Shown here: piece after piece, positions 1 through 7,473 of the stretch | How the letters are laid out: every line of letters starts with the position of its first letter | Position numbering within the stretch: position 1 is the first letter of the stretch | Origin: a virus | Virus record (IMG/VR): IMGVR_UViG_3300000227_000035 | Span: 1 to 20,319 of that record | DNA length: 20,319 nt | Direction: 5' to 3' (one strand) | Position numbers and translations under genes: made by a program | The notes under the pieces: generated by a model | What the model was told of the DNA's origin: nothing | Database searches by the model: none | The model's input: only the letters and a program-made list of their open reading frames with translations

Positions 1-1
1 T

Positions 2-88
2 GAACAAGAATTGGATATAGAAAATGAACAAGAATTGGATATAGAAAATGAACAAGAATTGGATATAGAAAATGAACAAGAATTGGAT
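2..88 (+). repeat. 24-bp in-frame tandem repeat, array 1
   Basis: Three full identical 24-bp units (GAACAAGAATTGGATATAG plus AAAAT) and a 15-base partial fourth copy, encoding the acidic ENEQELDI octapeptide. The array reaches the left edge and probably continues beyond it. Near-identity at DNA level points to recent expansion by slippage or unequal recombination. Confidence 0.9.
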
Positions 89-970
89 ACAATGGAACCC
101 GAATCTATTACAAAACCTAAGAAATGGGGACGTAAAGAAGATGTTGTAAAGGAACCCAAGAAACGTGGGAGAAAACCCAAAGTAAAAGAGGAAACCAAAC
201 AAAAATTGGATACAGAAGACGAACAAGAATTGGATACAGAAGACGAACAAGAATTGGATACAGAAGACGAACAAGAATTGGATACAGAAGACGAACAAAA
301 ATTGGATATTGTAGAAAACCCTGAACCTGTCAAGGAACCTAAGAAACGTGGGAGAAAACCCAAAGTAAAAAAGGAAACCAAACAAAAATTGGATACAGAA
401 GACGAACAAGAATTGGATATTGTAGAAAACCCTGAACCTGTCAAGAAACCCAAGAAACGTGGGAGAAAACCCAAGGCAAAAAAAGAAACTACAGACGAAC
501 CAATGATTTCTTTACCAAAGAAACAGTATTTCAAAAATAGGTTGAATGGCAAGATGTCCAAAATAGTTTTTCCAAAAAGGGTTCTTATGAAGGTCAAGGA
601 ACTCTATGCCACAGGGAAACTTAATAAGGGGCAGGATGATGACACTGCCATATTGAAGGCTCTTGTCTCTAAAAGTGCTACAATGTCTTCCTATGAAGTT
701 TATGAGTGGATCAAAACAACTAAAATTCCCTTCTCCAAGGACCTTAAGGGTTGTGTAAGGGAAGCCAATAAACTTCGGTGTGTTTGGAATGTTCTTGCTC
801 TCTATGATGAAGATCATGGAACAGATACCAAAATTAAAAAAGCTCTTGCTTTATTGTTTAGTGGTAAAGTGATTTCCAATAAGAATAATTTGTTGGTCGA
901 TAAATCCATTATCACCCTGATTAAACGTGCTCTGAGAGCTATTTACATGATTCACTTTTTAGGAGTCTGA
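2..970 (+). CDS. Partial repeat protein with AT-hook-like motifs
   Basis: The reading frame is open to the left edge, so the N-terminus is missing. What remains begins with 8-residue acidic repeats (unit ENEQELDI, then TEDEQELD). These alternate with three copies of the basic motif KKRGRKPK, encoded at 158-181, 341-364 and 452-475. The motif resembles an AT-hook (RGRP-type core), which binds the minor groove of AT-rich DNA; a degenerate WGRK copy lies near 125. From about base 500 a non-repetitive, mostly helical domain of roughly 150 residues follows, which I do not recognise. The gene ends 2 bases before the sliding clamp gene, so the two are probably co-transcribed. A DNA-binding role at the replication complex is inference from the motifs and the neighbours only. 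Repeat number may vary between relatives. Confidence 0.75.
   Translation, partial: EQELDIENEQELDIENEQELDIENEQELDTMEPESITKPKKWGRKEDVVKEPKKRGRKPKVKEETKQKLDTEDEQELDTEDEQELDTEDEQELDTEDEQKLDIVENPEPVKEPKKRGRKPKVKKETKQKLDTEDEQELDIVENPEPVKKPKKRGRKPKAKKETTDEPMISLPKKQYFKNRLNGKMSKIVFPKRVLMKVKELYATGKLNKGQDDDTAILKALVSKSATMSSYEVYEWIKTTKIPFSKDLKGCVREANKLRCVWNVLALYDEDHGTDTKIKKALALLFSGKVISNKNNLLVDKSIITLIKRALRAIYMIHFLGV
206..307 (+). repeat. 24-bp in-frame tandem repeat, array 2
   Basis: Four consecutive 24-bp units starting TTGGATACAGAAGACGAACA, the last with one changed base, encoding the octapeptide LDTEDEQE. It is related to array 1 by the shared LD and EQE codons, so both probably derive from one ancestral unit. 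A single further copy recurs at 389-412 inside the longer 111-bp repeat. Confidence 0.9.
302..490 (+). repeat. 111-bp repeat unit carrying acidic linker plus AT-hook-like motif
   Basis: A 37-codon block starting TTGGATATTGTAGAAAACCC at 302 begins again at 413. Each copy encodes IVENPEPVK, then a KKRGRKPK motif and a lysine-rich tail. The second copy is incomplete and runs into the unique C-terminal domain. It shows higher-order duplication on top of the 24-bp repeats. Confidence 0.85.
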
Positions 971-972
971 TA

Positions 973-1944
973 ATGTCCAAAAACTCAATCCAAACAATGT
1001 GCGACGTTTTGTCTGAAAAGGTTGGATATCAAGGTAATTTTGCTTATTCAGATGGCGAAATATTGTGGGCGTGTAATGGTAGTCTTTATGTTCAAATTAA
1101 GATGCAGATTCCTAAAGGATGTTATCACCTCCCTATTTTGTCCCATGCAATAACTACAATAGGTGATGAATGGAAACAAAAAGAGGATGATTCCAATTTA
1201 ATTCTGTCGAGTAAAAAGCTAAGATTCAAAATAGCTAAAATCGAGAATGAATTCTTGGATAAAACAGAAATCCTTGAGGAAGAGAAAGATTATTCTGATT
1301 TCAATGTTGAAGATTTGAAATTCATTAGTGCACATGCTGCTCGATCAAATCTGTCATCTTTTGGACAAGTGTTTTTCGATTCCAAAAATATGTTTGCTAC
1401 AGACAATATACGTCTTGGCATTGTCCAACATAATTTGAATGTAGACAAAACCTTTTCCATTTATATTAACACGATTAACAGGATTCTAAAGTTCAATCCA
1501 ACAAAAGTTTGCATCAAGGACAATACTTTGTACGCAAAAAATGAGTTTGAACAAATGTATCTGTGTTGTACCCTAAATATACCTGGGAATATTGTTCCTT
1601 ATGAACAGTTTTTGGATGTACAGACAGAATTTTCAATCAAGTTTCCTGATTTATCTCCAGTTATAACTGATGTTAAAATCATGTCTATTGAAAACACTGA
1701 TGAAAATTTTATTGATATTTTCTGTTCTAAAAATGGTTTGAAGTTGATTGGGAACTTCTCCTATGGAAGAGTTGAACGATCAATTCCGATAGAGATGGAA
1801 ACTGATAGAAATAAATCTTTTAAAGTTTTTCTCAAATATTTGGACATACTTAGCAATAAAACCCTTTTGTTTAAAGAGAAACCATTTATTCAAATAAATG
1901 ATGGTGAAAGAATCTCAATTATTTCAATTAAAAATGAGGAATAA
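973..1944 (+). CDS. DNA polymerase sliding clamp, beta (DnaN)-like
   Basis: A 323-residue protein read as a beta-clamp homologue: a ring that tethers DNA polymerase to the template. Visible family features are the mid-protein segment FATDNIRLGIV, matching the ATDGHRLA-type motif of DnaN; the stretch TLNIPGNIVPYEQF, matching the inter-domain linker with its FPDY..VIP pattern; and the C-terminal FKVFLKYLDIL followed by paired strands, matching the third-domain F..KYLLD pattern. It is somewhat shorter than bacterial DnaN (about 365 residues). An AGGAG site sits 8 bases before the ATG. The polymerase and clamp loader lie directly downstream, which supports the call. Overall identity to cellular DnaN looks low, so a structure prediction would firm it up. 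Confidence 0.75.
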   Translation: MSKNSIQTMCDVLSEKVGYQGNFAYSDGEILWACNGSLYVQIKMQIPKGCYHLPILSHAITTIGDEWKQKEDDSNLILSSKKLRFKIAKIENEFLDKTEILEEEKDYSDFNVEDLKFISAHAARSNLSSFGQVFFDSKNMFATDNIRLGIVQHNLNVDKTFSIYINTINRILKFNPTKVCIKDNTLYAKNEFEQMYLCCTLNIPGNIVPYEQFLDVQTEFSIKFPDLSPVITDVKIMSIENTDENFIDIFCSKNGLKLIGNFSYGRVERSIPIEMETDRNKSFKVFLKYLDILSNKTLLFKEKPFIQINDGERISIISIKNEE

Positions 1945-2133
1945 ATGGGAGCGGAATTCTACTGAAAAGAGTCAAGCTGTCATCAAAGCAGAGCTTTGAA
2001 TATTGAATCCTTTTCTCGTGATATAAAATCATGTTCAGGAGGACACTTTGAATGATATATTCAAGGAGACATCTTCCCTGATGAAGTATGGAATAGCATC
2101 AGCTATAGCTACTCAATGGGATGGGTTGGTTAA
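1945..2133 (+). pseudogene. Small frame starting MGAEFY, interrupted by two in-frame TGA codons
   Basis: The ATG at 1945 abuts the clamp stop codon and has an AGGA site 4 bases upstream, so ribosomes should start here. The frame reads MGAEFY, then TGA at 1963-1965, then 29 sense codons, TGA at 2053-2055, then 25 sense codons to TAA at 2131-2133. The translated pieces look protein-like, for example YIQGDIFPDEVWNS near the end. The opening MGA-x-x-Y recalls a family of small phage proteins beginning MGAD-Y, but no further similarity is recognised. Neighbouring genes use TGA as a true stop, so the simplest reading is a decayed gene. Recoding cannot be excluded from sequence alone. Confidence 0.4.
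2019..2027 (+). promoter_or_regulatory. Possible extended -10 promoter upstream of the polymerase gene
   Basis: The sequence TGATATAAA fits an extended -10 element (TGnTATAAT with one mismatch). No convincing -35 hexamer lies at the right distance. It would start transcripts about 120 bases before the polymerase gene. A 6-bp hairpin (TCAAAG/CTTTGA, 1983-1999) lies just upstream. Confidence 0.3.
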
Positions 2134-2143
2134 GCAAAACTAA
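2048..2143 (+). CDS. Possible 31-residue leader peptide with TTG start
   Basis: A perfect AGGAGG at 2037-2042 lies 5 bases before TTG at 2048, opening a 31-codon frame that ends at TAA 2141-2143. The peptide (MNDIFKETSSLMKYGIAS...) ends just before the AAAGGAG site of the polymerase gene, so it could couple translation into that gene. It overlaps the interrupted frame at 1945-2133 in another phase, and only one is likely to be meaningful. No family is recognised. The strong ribosome binding site is the main support. Confidence 0.35.
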   Translation: MNDIFKETSSLMKYGIASAIATQWDGLVKQN

Positions 2144-2154
2144 AAGGAGATAAA

Positions 2155-4686
2155 ATGAGTTTGTTTTCTCTGAATCAAATGGAAGAAAATTGTTTGAAAT
2201 GTGGATTATATAAAAATTGCAAGTCATCCAAAATGAATCCATTTGGTTTGGGGAAAACCAAAACTCTTCTTCTGGGAGAAGCTCCCGGTAAAACAGAGGA
2301 TGAACAAGGAAGACAATTTGTTGGGAAATCTGGTCAAGTTCTTCAAGAACAAATTGCTGCAAACAAATTGGACTTCAATTCAGATTTCTGGAGATTTAAC
2401 GCTGTTAATTGCTGGCCAAATGTTTCGCAAAAAAGATCAAGAACACCAACCGCAAAAGAAGTTAAATTTTGTCATCCTCTTGTTGAAGAAACTATTCAAA
2501 AACTGTCCCCAAAATTCATTATTCCTATTGGAAGCACAGCACTAGATACACTGTTTTTTACTGACTTTGAGAAAATAGCAATATCTATTGTTCATGGTAA
2601 GATCATTCCAGATCAAAAATATAATTGTTGGATAATGCCGGTATTTCATCCAAGTTATGTTATGTGCGATGAATTTAATTATAATTTGAAATCTGTATAT
2701 TCAAGAGATATGCAAAGAGCCTGTTCTTGGATAAAGAAAAAGAAGGAAGTTCCAAGGTATGATTTGAAGTTTGACCTTATTACAGATTTTCCAAGTATTA
2801 TCCAATTACTTAAACAAATAGCCAGAGAGAAACAAACTGTTTATTTCGATTATGAAACTACTGGATTAAAACCTTTTAGACCTGGGCACAAAATAGTTTG
2901 CGTATCCATGTCTGTAAATGGGAAAACCTTTGCTTTTCCTTTTCAATATCAATCTGTTTTCAGCTTTGAGGAACAGGAACAAATTAGAAAACTTCTGGCA
3001 AGAATCTTTACTGTATGTCCCCTTGAAGCACACAATATCCAATTTGAAGACAGTTGGACAAAGCACATCATTGGTGTCGAACCAAAACGGTGGCGATTTG
3101 ATACCATGATTGCGGCACACATTTTGGACAATCGAAGTGGTGTTGCTGGTCTGAAGATGCAGATCTATCTTAACTTTGGGATTAGACCCTATGATAGAAA
3201 TGTGAATTCATTTCTTCAAAGTAATGATCCTAGTGGATTCAATAGTGTGGAAAAGTTTCCATTGATGGAATTGCTTGAATATTGTGCAAAGGATTCTGGG
3301 TATGGAAGTATAATTTCCTCTATCCAAAAAAAGGAATTAAAAGAAAATGATTTAGTTTTCCCATACAAACTATTCCATGATGGAACATTGGTTTTGTCCG
3401 AAATGTATGAAAACGGAATTTGTATTGATGAAAAGCACTTTGATGAACAAGATAAAATGATTTCTGAGCAGATTCTTCAAATTGAGAAAGAACTTCTCTT
3501 ATCCAAAGAAAATATGAAATACAAAAAATTATTTGGAAAAGATATAAACTTGGACTCAGGAAAGGAAATAGGGGAGTTATTATTCAAAGTATTGAAACTA
3601 AAACCAACCTATACAAACAAAGGAAATCTGTCTGTAGATAAAAACACCTTATCTGATATAAACATTCCTTTTGTTACGAAACTTCTTGAACGAAGAAAAC
3701 TCGAAAAAGTACGTGGGACATATCTTGCACAATTTAAAAGAGAAATATACAACAATTCTGTTCATCCAATATTTTCAATTGGAAGTGTTTCCACATATCG
3801 ATCTTCATCTTCAAATCCCAATCTGCAAAATATTCCGGTTAGGGATGACCTGATTAAGCCAATTATTAGAAAAGGCATCAAACCTTCACCTGGAAATGTT
3901 TTGTTCCTATTTGACTTCTCAGGTGCTGAAGTAAGAACATCTGCTTGTTATAACCAAGACGCAATTATGATAAACTATATCAATGACCCAACGACAGACA
4001 TGCACCGTGATGCAGCGTCAAATATTTGGGCACTTCCAAAAGAAGAAATCACAAAGGAAATCCGTTTCTATGCAAAGAATATGTGGGTATTTGCACAATT
4101 TTACGGATCATATTGGGCGGCATGTGGAGAAAATCTTTGGAAAACCTGTATTGAGACATTGAATCTAAGAACAAAATCAGAGATACCTTTGATAGAACAT
4201 CTCAAGACACGAAATATTCTGTCCAAAAATGATTTCCTTGAACATTGTAAATTAGTTGAGGATAAGTTTTGGAATGAACAGTTTAAAGGATATTCACAAT
4301 GGAAGAAAGATATAAATTCAGAATATCAAAGAAATGGATTTATCAGAACATTTTTTGGATTTAAACTTCAAGGATACATGGATCGAAAACAAGTCTGTAA
4401 TTATCCAATACAAGGACACTCATTTCATATTTTATTATGGATTGCAATTCAGTTAAGCAAGTTCATCAAAACAAATAACCTTCGTGCCAAAATGGTCTTG
4501 GAAATTCACGATGAAATTGTATTTGATATTCCTGAACAAGAGGTGAAAACCATTGCTGATGAAGTGAATAGACTCATACACGAGGAACTGCCTAAATTTG
4601 AATGGGCTTTAGTCCCATTTGAAGTGGAATTTAGTATCACTCCCGTAAATGGTTCTTGGCATGATAAAAAGGACTGGAAGCCATGA
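2155..4686 (+). CDS. Family A DNA polymerase with N-terminal uracil-DNA glycosylase domain
   Basis: An 843-residue replicative polymerase. Residues 1 to about 200 match family 4-type uracil-DNA glycosylases: an N-terminal CLKC pair (C13, C16) and two later cysteines in VNCWP and KFCHP as likely 4Fe-4S ligands, the GEAPG motif at 41-45 followed by QGRQFVG, and HPSY at 165-168. A 3'-5' proofreading exonuclease follows, with D232 and E234 in FDYETTG, then HNIQFED, then YCAKD. The polymerase domain has motif A DFSGAEVR (D587), motif B from R637 and K641 to FYG, and motif C EIHDE (783-787). All expected catalytic residues are present, so both proofreading and synthesis should work. An AAAGGAG site precedes the ATG. 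The clamp gene upstream and loader downstream complete the holoenzyme. I recall UDG-like N-terminal domains in some large-phage polymerases but cannot verify that here. Confidence 0.93.
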   Translation: MSLFSLNQMEENCLKCGLYKNCKSSKMNPFGLGKTKTLLLGEAPGKTEDEQGRQFVGKSGQVLQEQIAANKLDFNSDFWRFNAVNCWPNVSQKRSRTPTAKEVKFCHPLVEETIQKLSPKFIIPIGSTALDTLFFTDFEKIAISIVHGKIIPDQKYNCWIMPVFHPSYVMCDEFNYNLKSVYSRDMQRACSWIKKKKEVPRYDLKFDLITDFPSIIQLLKQIAREKQTVYFDYETTGLKPFRPGHKIVCVSMSVNGKTFAFPFQYQSVFSFEEQEQIRKLLARIFTVCPLEAHNIQFEDSWTKHIIGVEPKRWRFDTMIAAHILDNRSGVAGLKMQIYLNFGIRPYDRNVNSFLQSNDPSGFNSVEKFPLMELLEYCAKDSGYGSIISSIQKKELKENDLVFPYKLFHDGTLVLSEMYENGICIDEKHFDEQDKMISEQILQIEKELLLSKENMKYKKLFGKDINLDSGKEIGELLFKVLKLKPTYTNKGNLSVDKNTLSDINIPFVTKLLERRKLEKVRGTYLAQFKREIYNNSVHPIFSIGSVSTYRSSSSNPNLQNIPVRDDLIKPIIRKGIKPSPGNVLFLFDFSGAEVRTSACYNQDAIMINYINDPTTDMHRDAASNIWALPKEEITKEIRFYAKNMWVFAQFYGSYWAACGENLWKTCIETLNLRTKSEIPLIEHLKTRNILSKNDFLEHCKLVEDKFWNEQFKGYSQWKKDINSEYQRNGFIRTFFGFKLQGYMDRKQVCNYPIQGHSFHILLWIAIQLSKFIKTNNLRAKMVLEIHDEIVFDIPEQEVKTIADEVNRLIHEELPKFEWALVPFEVEFSITPVNGSWHDKKDWKP

Positions 4687-4892
4687 AAAATATACAAGTT
4701 GAGTATGGTGTGACGATTAATTTGGGAAATTTTGAAAGTATTCGTCTTTCTGTGCGCTTGGAAGATGCAACAACAGAAGAAAATGAAATGAAAGCAATAA
4801 ATAAACTTTATCAAAAGGTCAAAAAGATTGTGATACATAAAGCAAAGAAGGAAATTCTTGAAAAGGAGAAAGAAAATGCCACTCCATATTGA
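4683..4892 (+). CDS. Small conserved phage-type protein, unknown function
   Basis: A 69-residue protein whose ATG overlaps the polymerase TGA (ATGA), implying translational coupling. The N-terminal half (IQVEYGVTINLGNFESIRLSV) predicts beta strands and resembles small hypothetical proteins with a VEYG-x-T-x-NLGNYES pattern that I have seen in phages. The C-terminal half is a charged helix rich in lysine and glutamate. It lies between the polymerase and clamp loader, so a link to the replisome is plausible but unproven. Its last 17 bases overlap the clamp loader gene. Confidence 0.7.
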   Translation: MKNIQVEYGVTINLGNFESIRLSVRLEDATTEENEMKAINKLYQKVKKIVIHKAKKEILEKEKENATPY

Positions 4893-5784
4893 TCTTCGCC
4901 CAAAAACATTGAAAGAATTTATTGGAAACCGTGTTCTCAAAGAATCTTTATTGGATGCTCTATCCAAAAATGTTCAGGTTTATTTGTTTACAGGGAAATC
5001 AGGATGTGGGAAAACGACTCTCGGGAGAATCGTAGCAAATCATTTGGGCATTCATCCACTTTGCATCCAAGTAATAAATGCGGCTGATGCAAGAGGAATC
5101 GATGCAATTAGGGAAATTATCGTTGATTCCAAAATCACTCCCTTGTATGGGACCAAAAAGATTTATATTCTTGAAGAGTCTCATCAGATTTCAACAGCAG
5201 CACAAGAAAGCCTTCTTCAATTTTTGGAAGAACCGTCAAAGAATGTTTATATAGTTCTCACTACAACTAACCCTGAAAAATTAAAGGACACACTGAAAAG
5301 AAGATGTTTTATTGGAGAAGTGAAACCTTTGGCACAGTCTGAATTTGGTAAGCTTATCCAACAAACCAAGATAAAGGTTTCACGAAAAATCTTTGAAAAA
5401 CTCTTTGCTGAAACAGAAGGTTCTCCTGGGAAAGCTTTGAAAGTATTAGATACAATTGAAAGTCTAAATGAAGAAGATGCTTTGTCTTTGATTTCATCAA
5501 GTGGTGCAGATAATCCCGATATTATTTCTTTATGCAGATTGTTGGTCAATCAGAAGCTTGATAATAATACTAAATGGGAGAAGTGTAGGAAGCTGCTTCA
5601 TGGACTCGCGATTCAACCTGAAGCAGCAAGGCAGGTAATTATGAGTTACTTGAATAAGTGCATTCTAAACTCAAATCAAGTACATTTGGTTCCAATTCTT
5701 TTCAATTTCACGGAGAATTATTTCGATGCCGGAATGTCAGGGTTACTTCTTTCAGTTTACGCTTCAATTTTCACCGACAATTAA
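4876..5784 (+). CDS. AAA+ sliding-clamp loader subunit
   Basis: A 302-residue AAA+ ATPase of the RFC-small/gp44/DnaX type, which opens the clamp and loads it on primed DNA using ATP. Seen in the sequence: the entry motif LRPKTLKEFIGN, Walker A GKSGCGKT (residues 40-47), Walker B-like YILEESH (the usual DE is EE here, E100-E101), sensor 1 TTTNPEKL, and an arginine-finger box LKRRCF in place of SRC. Helical domains follow. The ATG at 4876 is chosen over an upstream TTG at 4858 because AAGGAG lies 6 bases before it. Length matches T4 gp44 (about 319 residues). No second, gp62-like subunit is visible nearby, so the loader may be a homopentamer or have a distant partner. Confidence 0.88.
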   Translation: MPLHIDLRPKTLKEFIGNRVLKESLLDALSKNVQVYLFTGKSGCGKTTLGRIVANHLGIHPLCIQVINAADARGIDAIREIIVDSKITPLYGTKKIYILEESHQISTAAQESLLQFLEEPSKNVYIVLTTTNPEKLKDTLKRRCFIGEVKPLAQSEFGKLIQQTKIKVSRKIFEKLFAETEGSPGKALKVLDTIESLNEEDALSLISSSGADNPDIISLCRLLVNQKLDNNTKWEKCRKLLHGLAIQPEAARQVIMSYLNKCILNSNQVHLVPILFNFTENYFDAGMSGLLLSVYASIFTDN

Positions 5785-5801
5785 GAGTTTGATGCTATAA
5801 T
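5774..5801 (+). promoter_or_regulatory. Candidate promoter (CCGACA, 16 bp, TGcTATAAT)
   Basis: TATAAT at 5796-5801 is preceded by TG in the extended -10 position. CCGACA at 5774-5779 matches four of six bases of the -35 consensus at 16-bp spacing. It sits in the 53-base gap before the gene at 5838 and would drive the SSB/recombinase operon. Confidence 0.5.
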
Positions 5802-5837
5802 AAGATTAAACAAATTCAAATTGAAAGGAGGGAATAA

Positions 5838-6308
5838 ATGGATTTCAAAGTTGATTTTTATGATTTGGGAAAATGCTGGGTTGAGCAAGTGGATATGGTT
5901 TTTGAATACGGGGAAAAACTCGTTGAATTAGAACTCCAGAAAAACACAAAGAAAGACAAGTTGGAAGAACTAAAAGCTGAAATTGATTTGGACATCCGAT
6001 CAAATTCAGATAAAAAGCCCACTGAAGCAGCAATTCTTTCAATGATTATAACCAATCCAAATTATCAGGAACAATTGTCAAGTTTATATGAACTTGACAA
6101 AGAATACAGGAAAGTTAAAAATATTTGTAACGTTTTGGAAACAAGAAGAAAGGCATTGGACGGACTCACTCAGCTTTATGCAGCAGGATATTTTTCGAGC
6201 AAGAATATTGAGATACCGGAAGAAATTAAAACAAAAACACAGGAGGAACAACATGCTCAACTAAAGGATGGAAATACGAAAAGGAGGCTCAAACGTGCAA
6301 TGGTTTGA
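5838..6308 (+). CDS. Helical protein upstream of SSB, unknown function
   Basis: A 156-residue, highly charged, almost entirely alpha-helical protein, likely with coiled-coil segments around residues 25-50 and 75-110. It resembles a type of conserved phage protein found next to recombination genes, recognisable by a C-terminal pattern of R-K-A-L..L..LY..GYFS (here RRKALDGLTQLYAAGYFS), but I cannot name a function. AGGAGG ends 6 bases before the ATG, and a candidate promoter lies just upstream. The position ahead of SSB and RecA suggests a recombination or replication accessory role; that is inference from context. Confidence 0.8.
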   Translation: MDFKVDFYDLGKCWVEQVDMVFEYGEKLVELELQKNTKKDKLEELKAEIDLDIRSNSDKKPTEAAILSMIITNPNYQEQLSSLYELDKEYRKVKNICNVLETRRKALDGLTQLYAAGYFSSKNIEIPEEIKTKTQEEQHAQLKDGNTKRRLKRAMV

Positions 6309-6426
6309 TATAATATTTTTATTTTTTGCATGGCCTGGAATGATTCTTACCATATATGTTTTAACACGTGTAATTTCACTGGCAATATTCAAAAGCAAAA
6401 AAACAATGGAGAAAAATAAACGATGA
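6295..6426 (+). CDS. 43-residue single-pass membrane peptide
   Basis: A small gene starting at GTG 6295, with AAGGAGG ending 8 bases upstream. It overlaps the end of the preceding gene by 14 bases and shares an ATGA with the SSB start. The peptide has a hydrophobic stretch at residues 4-31 (FDIIFLFFAWPGMILTIYV onward), then a lysine-rich tail (KSKKTMEKNKR), so it should span the inner membrane with its C-terminus inside. No family is recognised. The conserved-looking spacing on both sides argues that it is translated. A membrane peptide inside a replication operon is unexpected. Confidence 0.6.
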   Translation: MQWFDIIFLFFAWPGMILTIYVLTRVISLAIFKSKKTMEKNKR

Positions 6427-7472
6427 AAAATCTAAGGGAGAAATTTAAGCGACAACGGGACAACTTAATGAGTCGACATAATGAACAAGTCGAATCAGCA
6501 GGTGGAAACTACCCAACAATCTTCGATAAAAATAAGATTCCTGAAGGACGCAAGTTTTGGAAACCGACCAAGGGGGATCATATTATTGACATCATTCCTT
6601 TCTTTGCTGGGCCCAATCATCCAAGAGTTTCTGAAGGTGAAGTTTCTTATGTTTTGGATTTGTACGTGCATAATGGAATTGGTCCAAAAAGGGAACCCTT
6701 TGTGTGCAAAGCAAAGAATTTCCAACAAACCGATCCAATTTGTGATTGGATCGCAAGGAACAGACTGTCTACCGAAGAATGGAAAAAGTTTTCGCCCAAA
6801 CGTAGGACAGTGTATCTTGTGTGGGTGCATGACGATGAAAAAGAGGAAGCAAAAGGACTCCAGATTTGGGAAGTTGCGCACTTTTTCTTCGAGTCTCACG
6901 TAGATGAAATCGCCAAGTCCCCAAGGGGCGGTGGTGCCGTTGTTTTTTCCGATGTTGATACGGGAAAATCAATTGCCTTTTCAATCAAAGTCTCAGGAAA
7001 ATATACAGATGGAAATGGTAAGGAACGAGATTCTTTGATCTATGTAGGGCATAGGTTTGTTGATCGAGAAGAGGCCATTCCTGATGAAATATTAGAACAG
7101 TCCTTCCCGTTGGACTCCATTGTTAAGATGAACCCATCGGATGAAGAAATGGAAACGGCCCTGAACTTTATGATTGACGGGCCCATCACTAAAAAGAAAT
7201 CCTCTTTTGCGAAACCACTGAAGGAAGAAATCAAGGAAGAGGATATTGATGTCTTTGATGAGGAAGAGGAAGAGGAAGAAGATTTTAAAAAAAATGAGGA
7301 CGAAGAAGAACCTAAAGAGATAAATGAGTCTGAAAAATCAGAATGTCCTCATTCAAAATTTGGTGAAGGATTTGATAATTTTGATGATTGCACTTTCTGT
7401 GATTTATATGATGAATGCGCGGATGAATTTGAAAAGGCCAAAATAAAGAAATCGCTGAAAAGGAAGAAATAA
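6423..7472 (+). CDS. Single-stranded DNA-binding protein (gp32-like)
   Basis: A 349-residue protein resembling phage T4 gp32-type SSBs, which coat single strands during replication and recombination. The central part (residues 35-220) contains the FWKPTKGDHIIDIIPFF opening and the strand-rich segment GGAVVFSDVDTGKSIAFSIK typical of phage SSB OB-folds. Residues about 265-305 form a very acidic linker (DEEEEEEEDF). A four-cysteine cluster follows (C308, C323, C326, C332; spacing 14, 2, 5), and the protein ends in a basic tail. Acidic tails of SSBs usually recruit partners and are usually terminal; here a probable metal site lies beyond. GGAGA precedes the ATG by 10 bases. The recombinase gene follows after 1 base. 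Confidence 0.8.
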   Translation: MKNLREKFKRQRDNLMSRHNEQVESAGGNYPTIFDKNKIPEGRKFWKPTKGDHIIDIIPFFAGPNHPRVSEGEVSYVLDLYVHNGIGPKREPFVCKAKNFQQTDPICDWIARNRLSTEEWKKFSPKRRTVYLVWVHDDEKEEAKGLQIWEVAHFFFESHVDEIAKSPRGGGAVVFSDVDTGKSIAFSIKVSGKYTDGNGKERDSLIYVGHRFVDREEAIPDEILEQSFPLDSIVKMNPSDEEMETALNFMIDGPITKKKSSFAKPLKEEIKEEDIDVFDEEEEEEEDFKKNEDEEEPKEINESEKSECPHSKFGEGFDNFDDCTFCDLYDECADEFEKAKIKKSLKRKK

Positions 7473-7473
7473 G

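Noticed and set aside
2-307. Clamp-binding pentapeptides in the QELD repeats
   Set aside because: The residues do not fit the QxxLxF or QLxLF consensus.
6303-6314. TGATATAAT as a promoter
   Set aside because: It lies inside the 43-residue gene, encodes its FDII residues and is only eight bases into it, so it is probably coincidental.
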